NCBI RefSeq assembly: GCF_004365875.1
Contig: NZ_SODF01000002.1
Coordinates: 620,001 to 684,000 of the forward strand
Source: Kribbella kalugense
GTDB taxonomy: Bacteria; Actinomycetota; Actinomycetes; Propionibacteriales; Kribbellaceae
Direction of reading: 5' to 3'
DNA: 64,000 nt
Shown: positions 16,621 to 20,471 of the stretch, in pieces
Layout of the letters: each line of letters opens with the position of its first letter
How positions within the stretch are numbered: the stretch's first letter is position 1
Notes under the pieces: model-generated
What the model saw: only the letters and a program-made list of their open reading frames with translations
The model's database searches: none
What the model was told of the DNA's origin: nothing
Program-made: the position numbers and the translations under genes

Positions 16621-16696
16621 TGGAGCCGCCTATCGGAATCGAACCGATGACCTTCTCATTACGAGTGAGACGCTCTGCCGACTGAGCTAAGGCGGC
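16621..16696 (-). tRNA. tRNA-Thr(CGT)
   Basis: A full cloverleaf on the minus strand: acceptor GCCGCCT/AGGCGGC, anticodon arm TCTCA-CTCGTAA-TGAGA with anticodon CGT, T arm ATCGG-TTCGATT-CCGAT, and encoded CCA (16621-16623). It looks like a normal host tRNA, unlike the array on the other strand. A TACACT -10-like hexamer lies upstream at 16711-16716 on the minus strand. Its 3' end was the target of the degraded element. Confidence 0.97.
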
Positions 16697-16859
16697 GGGT
16701 GCCGGGGAAGAGTGTAGCGGGCCGGAGGGGGTGATTCCGAATCGGATCTGGGGAGTGGGGTACGGCGGGGTGCGGTGTGTGGCCCGGATCACCGAGGGGA
16801 CGGGGAGCGGGGAACCTGTGAGTGGCGGCGTACGTCGGACGGGCGAGGAAATAGCTCGC

Positions 16860-16873
16860 GGAACAATTGTTCC
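16860..16873. promoter_or_regulatory. perfect palindrome resembling a LexA/SOS box
   Basis: GGAACAATTGTTCC is a perfect 14-bp palindrome and contains GAAC-N4-GTTC, the core of the LexA (Cheo) box used in Gram-positive and actinobacterial SOS responses. It lies 10 bp upstream of the -35 of the tRNA/RtcB operon promoter. LexA normally binds closer to the start site, so another dimeric regulator is possible. No regulator gene is adjacent. Confidence 0.5.
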
Positions 16874-16883
16874 AGGAAATGCG

Positions 16884-16913
16884 TTGACTTGATCTGTGGG
16901 GATGGGTGACACT
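16884..16913 (+). promoter_or_regulatory. promoter of the leader/tRNA/RtcB operon
   Basis: TTGACT (16884-16889), 18 bases, GACACT (16908-16913). The near-consensus -35 is unusual in this GC-rich DNA and similar to stable-RNA promoters. Transcription would start near 16920, about 30 bases before the leader start codon. The remaining stretch 16697-16859 shows nothing beyond the divergent tRNA-Thr promoter. Confidence 0.62.
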
Positions 16914-16948
16914 AATTCCCGCAAGGACCAAGACCCTGAGGAGACATC

Positions 16949-17095
16949 GTGTACGGCGCGCAGAACCCGAGAAAAGCCTGGCGGCCCGGCCGCATGGCTT
17001 TGTCGGCATGCCTGCGATCCGTGTGCGACAGCGCCATCTATCACCACCAGCTCCGCATCGAGCCGAGCCTGTGTGCAGGCGGTCCGCCTGGGTGA
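16949..17095 (+). CDS. candidate leader peptide of the tRNA/RtcB operon (48 aa)
   Basis: A GTG-start frame of 48 codons plus TGA. GAGGAG (16938-16943) lies 5 bases before the GTG and the predicted start of transcription about 30 bases upstream. By my count it uses 34 different sense codons and 18 of the 20 amino acids (no Phe or Thr), including AGA, AAA, CGA, TTG, TAT and TGT, rare in such genomes. It has codons for every amino acid served by the downstream tRNAs: TGG, Pro codons, CGC/CGA/CGG, two CAC, two CAG, TCG, AGC, TAC/TAT. Its last codons form one arm of an RNA hairpin competing with a terminator. I read it as an attenuation leader sensing general tRNA shortage; no homologue is known to me. 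Confidence 0.55.
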   Translation: MYGAQNPRKAWRPGRMALSACLRSVCDSAIYHHQLRIEPSLCAGGPPG

Positions 17096-17163
17096 TCTCC
17101 GCGTGGAGAGACCTCCAGGAGCCGTCTGAGCCGGGTACCGGCAGCAGGCGGCTCTTTTCTTTT
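17084..17163 (+). terminator. intrinsic terminator with competing anti-terminator arm (attenuator)
   Basis: Terminator: GGAGCCG (17118-17124), or the second copy GAGCCG (17128-17133), pairs with CGGCTC (17149-17154), followed by TTTTCTTTT (17155-17163); GCCGG-GTA-CCGGC (17130-17142) can nest inside. Competing helix: CCGCCTG (17084-17090, the last codons of the leader ORF) with CAGGCGG (17145-17151), which removes the CGG of the terminator arm. The same CCGCCTG can also pair with an upstream CAGGCGG (17076-17082). A ribosome at the leader stop would mask 17084-17090 and allow termination; one stalled earlier would not. Confidence 0.55.
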
Positions 17164-17180
17164 GCCCGGTTACGGGCCAC

Positions 17181-17249
17181 GTCGGTGCGCAATGGTTGCG
17201 GACCGGATTCCAAACCCGCGTCACGAGGGTTCGACTCCTTCCACCGATG
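17181..17249 (+). tRNA. tRNA-Trp(CCA)-like gene, atypical
   Basis: Acceptor GTCGGTG/CACCGAT, T arm GAGGG-TTCGACT-CCTTC and anticodon loop TTCCAAA (anticodon CCA, U33 present) are recognisable. The anticodon stem has only three central pairs, and the D region (17188-17202) is four bases short and best folds as CAA-TGG-TTG. No CCA is encoded. It may be a degenerate tRNA, or a tRNA-like RNA not used in translation. A small GCCCG-GTTA-CGGGC hairpin (17164-17177) precedes it. Confidence 0.7.
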
Positions 17250-17255
17250 CTATTT

Positions 17256-17275
17256 CCGGTATTCACGAATACCGG
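17256..17275 (+). other. perfect 8-bp hairpin between tRNA genes
   Basis: CCGGTATT-CACG-AATACCGG, 7 bases after the Trp-like tRNA. No T-tract follows, so it is more likely a processing or stabilising element than a strong terminator. Confidence 0.6.
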
Positions 17276-17310
17276 CACGAACAATGACAACTGGACATTC
17301 ATCGCAATTT

Positions 17311-17336
17311 CCCCGGGGCCACGACAGGCCCCGGGG
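17311..17336 (+). other. perfect 10-bp hairpin before tRNA-Pro
   Basis: CCCCGGGGCC-ACGACA-GGCCCCGGGG, ending 4 bases before the 5' end of tRNA-Pro. Several other tRNAs in this array have a comparable hairpin directly beside them. Confidence 0.62.
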
Positions 17337-17340
17337 AGGA

Positions 17341-17416
17341 CCAGCTGTAGGCCAGCGGCCAGGCCACCTCATTTGGGTTGAGGAGATCGGAGGTTCGAGT
17401 CCTCCCAGCTGGACCA
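17341..17416 (+). tRNA. tRNA-Pro(TGG)
   Basis: Acceptor CCAGCTG/CAGCTGG, D arm GGCC-AGCGGCCA-GGCC, anticodon arm CCTCA-TTTGGGT-TGAGG with anticodon TGG, T arm GGAGG-TTCGAGT-CCTCC, discriminator A and encoded CCA (17414-17416). The fold is complete and canonical. It reads CCA and, by wobble, CCG. Confidence 0.95.
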
Positions 17417-17456
17417 GGCGCCCGCAGGATGCTCTGCTACCGGCCGAGCGGGCGCC
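17417..17456. other. perfect 9-bp hairpin directly after tRNA-Pro
   Basis: GGCGCCCGC (17417-17425) and GCGGGCGCC (17448-17456) with a 22-base loop containing GCTC and GAGC that can pair. Read on the minus strand it resembles an acceptor stem plus D arm with nothing else, so it could be a tRNA remnant as well as a processing hairpin. Confidence 0.55.
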
Positions 17457-17462
17457 GCAAAC

Positions 17463-17505
17463 GTGCCCTGCGACGGAAATCCGCACCACATCCGGCGCAG
17501 GGCAC
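17463..17505 (+). other. perfect 10-bp hairpin before tRNA-Arg
   Basis: GTGCCCTGCG (17463-17472) and CGCAGGGCAC (17496-17505); the loop has an inner CGGAAATCCG. It ends 4 bases before tRNA-Arg(ACG), the same spacing as the hairpin before tRNA-Pro. Confidence 0.6.
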
Positions 17506-17509
17506 TCGA

Positions 17510-17583
17510 ACGCCCGTGGTTCAACTGGAGAGAGCACCTGCCTACGAAGCAGGAGAGTGCAGGTTCGAGTCCTGCCGGGCGTG
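17510..17583 (+). tRNA. tRNA-Arg(ACG)
   Basis: Acceptor ACGCCCG/CGGGCGT, D stem GTTC/GAGC, anticodon arm CCTGC-CTACGAA-GCAGG with anticodon ACG (A34 becomes inosine in this family, reading CGT, CGC and CGA), T arm GCAGG-TTCGAGT-CCTGC. CCA is not encoded. Only two bases separate it from tRNA-His, so the two must be processed from one precursor. Confidence 0.94.
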
Positions 17584-17585
17584 CT

Positions 17586-17659
17586 GTGTTCGAGGCAGAA
17601 GCGGTCGATGCACCGGGACGTGACCCCGGAGGAAGCGGGTTCGAGTCCCGCCGGACACC
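17586..17659 (+). tRNA. tRNA-His(GTG) with unusual anticodon loop
   Basis: Acceptor GTGTTCG/CGGACAC with discriminator C73 as in tRNA-His, anticodon arm CCGGG-ACGTGAC-CCCGG with anticodon GTG, T arm GCGGG-TTCGAGT-CCCGC. Position 33 is C, where nearly all tRNAs have U, and base 8 appears to be A. The G-1 needed by histidyl-tRNA synthetase is not encoded (T is at that place). CCA is not encoded. Confidence 0.87.
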
Positions 17660-17763
17660 CCGACGTACGGCGTGCTCACGCAAAGCAACGTCGTACCCGC
17701 CGACACCGAGATCGCCGACCTGCCAGCCGCTGGTCGGGCACACTGGATGGGAGGAGGAACCAG

Positions 17764-18210
17764 ATGAGCGGTGTGATCGTCCTGAACGCCTCATACGAAC
17801 AGCTTCATGTCGTATCGATCCCGCACGCCATCCGGATGCTCGTCCGGGAGGTCGCCGTCGTCGAGGAAGCGCACGACGGCGCCAGCATCGGTCCGTTCCC
17901 GCTCCCCCGCGTACTGCGTCTGGTCCGGTACGTCGTGATGAAGTGGCGGTACGCGTCCGGGCGACTGCAGTACACCCGGGCCGGCGTACTGAAACGTGAC
18001 AAGTACACCTGCGCGTACTGCGGTAAGCCGGGCGCAAGCACGATGGACCACGTGATTCCACGATCACGTGGTGGTCGGGGCGAGTGGCTGAACGCCGTCG
18101 CCGCGCACTCCGGGTGCAACGAGAAGAAGGGCTCGCGAACACCGGAAGAGGCCGGCATGCCACTGCTGTGGCAGCCGTGGATCCCTTCCCGTGCCGAGTT
18201 GGCGCTCTAA
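17764..18210 (+). CDS. HNH endonuclease family protein inside the tRNA array
   Basis: 148 aa. The HNH/zinc domain is in the C-terminal half: CAYCGKPG (Cys83, Cys86), DHVIPRSRGG (Asp95-His96), WLNAVAAHSGCNEKKG (Asn110, Cys118, Asn119), the ordered residues of the beta-beta-alpha-metal fold with a structural zinc. The N-terminal part (MSGVIVLNASYEQLHVVSI) is shared with a common actinobacterial HNH family. Members cut nucleic acid; the target is unknown. GGAGGAGGAACCAG precedes the ATG. It lies between tRNA-His and tRNA-Gln and is probably part of the same transcript. Confidence 0.88.
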   Translation: MSGVIVLNASYEQLHVVSIPHAIRMLVREVAVVEEAHDGASIGPFPLPRVLRLVRYVVMKWRYASGRLQYTRAGVLKRDKYTCAYCGKPGASTMDHVIPRSRGGRGEWLNAVAAHSGCNEKKGSRTPEEAGMPLLWQPWIPSRAELAL

Positions 18211-18233
18211 CGCGACACCCACCCGGTGTCGCG
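18211..18233 (+). terminator. perfect 9-bp hairpin after the HNH gene
   Basis: CGCGACACC-CACCC-GGTGTCGCG begins at the base after the HNH stop codon and ends 11 bases before tRNA-Gln. It lacks a T-tract, so it may be a processing or mRNA-end-protecting hairpin. Confidence 0.6.
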
Positions 18234-18244
18234 GCGGAGCGCGA

Positions 18245-18317
18245 TGCCAGGTGGGCGACGGCGACCCACCCTCGGTTCTGACCCGAGGCCCCGCAGGTTC
18301 GACCCCTGCCCTGGCAG
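18245..18317 (+). tRNA. tRNA-Gln(CTG)
   Basis: Acceptor TGCCAGG/CCTGGCA, short D arm TGGG-CGACGGCGA-CCCA, anticodon arm CTCGG-TTCTGAC-CCGAG with anticodon CTG (reads CAG), T arm GCAGG-TTCGACC-CCTGC, discriminator G. CCA is not encoded. Confidence 0.92.
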
Positions 18318-18329
18318 CTGTACCAACCT

Positions 18330-18422
18330 GGTGAGATAAGCCGAGTGTCAGGCCTAGCGGCAGCCGTCTCGAAAACGGCAGGTCCTTCAACGGGCGTCTG
18401 GGTTCGAGTCCCAGTCTCACCG
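18330..18422 (+). tRNA. tRNA-Ser(CGA)
   Basis: Class II tRNA of 93 bases. Acceptor GGTGAGA/TCTCACC, anticodon arm GCCGT-CTCGAAA-ACGGC with anticodon CGA (reads TCG), a long variable arm and T arm CTGGG-TTCGAGT-CCCAG. The D loop looks large (about 14 bases between GCCG and CGGC). CCA is not encoded. Its end lies 28 bases before the rtcB start codon, so maturation would cut the rtcB message just upstream of its ribosome-binding site. Confidence 0.94.
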
Positions 18423-18450
18423 CATGCACACGATCAAGGAGGGTGAGGAG

Positions 18451-19647
18451 ATGAACGTGGGGCTTCCGGTTGAGTTGAGTGGGGCTAAGAGCTCCACGCT
18501 CATGTGGGCTCAGGAGTACGACGTGGATGCGAAGGCGCTGCAGCAGCTGCGGAACATTGCGGCGCTGCCGTGGGTCCACGGGGTCCGGGTGATGCCGGAT
18601 GTGCACCTCGGCAAGGGCGCGACCGTCGGGTCCGTGATCGCGATGTACCAGGCCGTGTCGCCGGCCGCGGTCGGGGTCGACATCGGGTGCGGGATGGAAG
18701 GTGTCCTGACCTCGCTGACGGCCGCGGACCTCCCGGACGACCTGTCGGGAATCCGCTCGCGGATCGAGGCCGCCGTACCGGTCGGCTTCCGGGCGCACGA
18801 GAACGCCGTTGGGGTACGTCGGCTTGGACTCGACCCGCGGCCGTGGGATCGACTCTGGGGCGCGTTCACGAGTCTGCACGACGGCGTACAGGACCGCGAG
18901 CGCAAGGCCAAGCAGCAGATGGGATCGCTGGGCGGAGGCAACCACTTCATCGAGGTCTGCCTCGACGACGAGGACCGCGTCTGGCTGATGCTGCACTCCG
19001 GGAGCCGCAACATCGGCAAGGAACTCGCGGAGCGGCACATGCGGATCGCCCGGGACCTGCCGCACAACGCGGATCTCCCGGATCGCGATCTGGCGGTGTT
19101 CCTTTCGGGTACGCCGGAGATGGACTCGTACCGTCGGGACCTCACGTGGGCCCAGGAGTACGCGGCCCGGAACCGCGCGGTCATGCTCGCGCTGGTGATG
19201 CAGGCTGTGCGCGAGTCGTTCCCGGTCGAGGTGCGGTTCGAGCAGCCGATCTCGTGCCATCACAACTACGTGGCCGAGGAGCACTTCGACGGGCTCGACC
19301 TGCTCGTCACCCGCAAGGGCGCGATCCGGGCGGGGCTTGGAGATCTCGGGCTGATCCCGGGGTCGATGGGCACCGGTTCGTACGTCGTCCGCGGTCTCGG
19401 TTCGGAGCGCTCGTTCTACTCGGCCTCACACGGGGCGGGCCGGCGGATGAGCCGCAACGAGGCGAAGCGCCGGTTCACGGTCGAGGACCTGGTCGCCCAG
19501 ACGACGGGTGTCGAGTCTCGTAAGGACGCGGGCGTCATCGACGAGATCCCGGCGGCGTACAAGGACATCGACTCCGTCATCGCCGCCCAGTCCGACCTGG
19601 TCGAGGTCGTCGCCCACCTGAAGCAGGTCATCTGCGTCAAGGGCTGA
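18451..19647 (+). CDS. rtcB: RtcB-type RNA ligase
   Basis: 398 aa. RtcB joins RNA 2',3'-cyclic-phosphate or 3'-phosphate ends to 5'-hydroxyl ends using GTP and Mn2+, repairing or splicing tRNA. All active-site residues are visible: VGVDIGCGM (Asp77, Cys80), GGGNHFIEV (His165), LHSGSRN (His182), CHHNYV (His270/271) and ASHGAGRRMSR (His327, the guanylylated His). The ATG at 18451 follows AAGGAGG at 8 bases; an in-frame ATG at 18424 would overlap the tRNA-Ser flank. No archease or RtcA gene is nearby; instead the gene sits in a tRNA array, which suggests that tRNAs are its substrate. Confidence 0.95.
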   Translation: MNVGLPVELSGAKSSTLMWAQEYDVDAKALQQLRNIAALPWVHGVRVMPDVHLGKGATVGSVIAMYQAVSPAAVGVDIGCGMEGVLTSLTAADLPDDLSGIRSRIEAAVPVGFRAHENAVGVRRLGLDPRPWDRLWGAFTSLHDGVQDRERKAKQQMGSLGGGNHFIEVCLDDEDRVWLMLHSGSRNIGKELAERHMRIARDLPHNADLPDRDLAVFLSGTPEMDSYRRDLTWAQEYAARNRAVMLALVMQAVRESFPVEVRFEQPISCHHNYVAEEHFDGLDLLVTRKGAIRAGLGDLGLIPGSMGTGSYVVRGLGSERSFYSASHGAGRRMSRNEAKRRFTVEDLVAQTTGVESRKDAGVIDEIPAAYKDIDSVIAAQSDLVEVVAHLKQVICVKG

Positions 19648-19791
19648 ATCGGAGCGGGTGCGTGGTACGCCCGCCCGCCGTGCGCCCTCTTCCTTTGAAC
19701 TAAGCGTACAAGTTCGAGGGAGGTCGGCGACGAAGTTATCCACAGCCGCCCGTCGTCGTCAGGGGAGGCGGCGGGCGGTGGGTGTACCGAC

Positions 19792-19875
19792 GAACGGGTA
19801 GTGGTGGGTCGACGAGTCGGTTGCCAGGCGTGGCGGGGTGACTCGTTGGCTGGGATCGGGGACTACTACCCGTTC
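19792..19875 (+). ncRNA. candidate structured RNA between rtcB and tRNA-Ser(GCT)
   Basis: GAACGGGTAGT (19792-19802) pairs perfectly with ACTACCCGTTC (19865-19875) and can extend to 14 pairs; inside, CGACGAGTC (19810-19818) pairs with GACTCGTTG (19840-19848) and GCCA (19823-19826) with TGGC (19831-19834). A long closing helix, an internal loop and a second helix recall Y-RNA-like architecture, but no Ro60 gene is seen. A further GCCGCCCG/CGGGCGGT stem (19745-19779) and a TTATCCACA box (19736-19744) precede it. The gap 19648-19890 holds no convincing gene. Confidence 0.38.
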
Positions 19876-19890
19876 TTAGGTACGCAACAA

Positions 19891-19979
19891 GGTGAGGTCC
19901 GCCTGTTGGTAAGGGCTGCGGTTTGCTAAACCGTTGGTCGGTTTTGGCCGGCTCGCGAGTTCGAATCTCGCTCTCACCG
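19891..19979 (+). tRNA. tRNA-Ser(GCT)
   Basis: Class II tRNA, 89 bases. Acceptor GGTGAGG/TCTCACC (one G-T pair), anticodon arm GCGGT-TTGCTAA-ACCGT with anticodon GCT (reads AGC and AGT), long variable arm, T arm GCGAG-TTCGAAT-CTCGC, discriminator G. CCA is not encoded. A hairpin begins at the next base. Confidence 0.94.
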
Positions 19980-20009
19980 CTGGGCGGCCGGGACGGACCG
20001 GTCGCCCAG
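19980..20009 (+). other. 12-bp hairpin between tRNA-Ser and tRNA-Tyr
   Basis: CTGGGCGGCCGG (19980-19991) pairs with CCGGTCGCCCAG (19998-20009) with one G-T pair and a 6-base loop. It fills almost the whole space between the two tRNAs, ending 4 bases before tRNA-Tyr, as for the hairpins before tRNA-Pro and tRNA-Arg. Confidence 0.65.
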
Positions 20010-20013
20010 CCAG

Positions 20014-20097
20014 GCAGGAGCGCCGTCGTGGGAGAGGCGGGACGGGCTGTAAACCCGTTGCCTTCGGGCTGAGCAGGTTCGAATCCTGCCTCCTGTA
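20014..20097 (+). tRNA. tRNA-Tyr(GTA)
   Basis: Class II tRNA. Acceptor GCAGGAG/CTCCTGT (G-T first pair), anticodon arm ACGGG-CTGTAAA-CCCGT with anticodon GTA, long variable arm, T arm GCAGG-TTCGAAT-CCTGC, discriminator A. Base 8 appears to be C rather than U. CCA is not encoded. Quite unlike the usual actinobacterial housekeeping tRNA-Tyr. Confidence 0.93.
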
Positions 20098-20101
20098 CGA
20101 A

Positions 20102-20120
20102 CCGGGGCTATGGGCCCCGG
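20102..20120 (+). terminator. hairpin after tRNA-Tyr
   Basis: CCGGGGC (20102-20108), loop TATGG, GCCCCGG (20114-20120); 7-bp stem directly downstream of tRNA-Tyr, probably the end or a processing point of the array transcript. Confidence 0.55.
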
Positions 20121-20147
20121 GCAACAAGAATGAGAGGAGGACCGGCC

Positions 20148-20342
20148 ATGGCCGACCTCAGGAACAGAAAGCGAGTGCCCGGCGGTAGGACCGGTGCTCC
20201 AGTGAAGCAGGGTCATGCGCTGCGCCGGGTACGGCTTGCCTGCGGGCATGTGCAGCGGGACCGGATCGCCCACGCCGGCGATCACGTCTGGTGTGAAGCC
20301 GACTGCTCCGACTGGATCCGCGTTCTCTCCGTCGAAGAGTAG
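20148..20342 (+). CDS. small Cys/His-containing hypothetical protein (64 aa)
   Basis: Starts MADLRNRKRVPGGRTGAPVK and contains LACGHVQ and later WCEADC, a Cys-His/Cys-Cys arrangement that could bind one zinc. Strongly basic N-terminus, acidic end. A GAGGAGG site lies 7 bases before the ATG. It follows the tRNA array directly. No family recognised; the size and composition resemble small phage or mobile-element proteins. Confidence 0.55.
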   Translation: MADLRNRKRVPGGRTGAPVKQGHALRRVRLACGHVQRDRIAHAGDHVWCEADCSDWIRVLSVEE

Positions 20343-20379
20343 TCACTCGATCACGCCCCCCAGCAAAAAGAAGCCCACC

Positions 20380-20407
20380 GCAACTTTCTCCGCCAATTGA
20401 CCATCGT
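20380..20407 (+). promoter_or_regulatory. candidate ECF (SigE-like) promoter before the second heparinase-type gene
   Basis: GCAACT (20380-20385), 16 bases, CATCGT (20402-20407). Same -35 as at 3824 before the paralogous gene. Located 65 bases before the ATG chosen for the lyase-like protein. Confidence 0.4.
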
Positions 20408-20471
20408 GGCGGGTGTACAGGTTGTCACCGCCGGCTGGGGGGCCGCGGGCGAGTTGGGGTGGGGAAATCGC

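Noticed and set aside
17417..17456. Possible minus-strand tRNA
   Set aside because: Only an acceptor-like stem and a D-arm-like hairpin are present; no anticodon or T arm, so it is listed as a hairpin.
16906..18210. A 434-codon plus-strand frame reading through the leader, four tRNAs and into the HNH gene
   Set aside because: It crosses complete tRNA genes and terminator hairpins, lacks a ribosome site at its start, and the HNH protein has its own strong start at 17764.
17764..18210. HNH protein as an intron-encoded homing endonuclease
   Set aside because: No intron structure or interrupted gene is visible, and the N-terminal part matches a free-standing actinobacterial HNH family.
17256..20120. 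CRISPR-like array because of regular hairpins
   Set aside because: The hairpins differ in sequence and there are no constant direct repeats or spacers of equal length; no cas genes.
20397..20471. TTG start giving a longer second heparinase-type protein
   Set aside because: It would put 25 residues before the signal peptide and overlaps the SigE-like promoter candidate.
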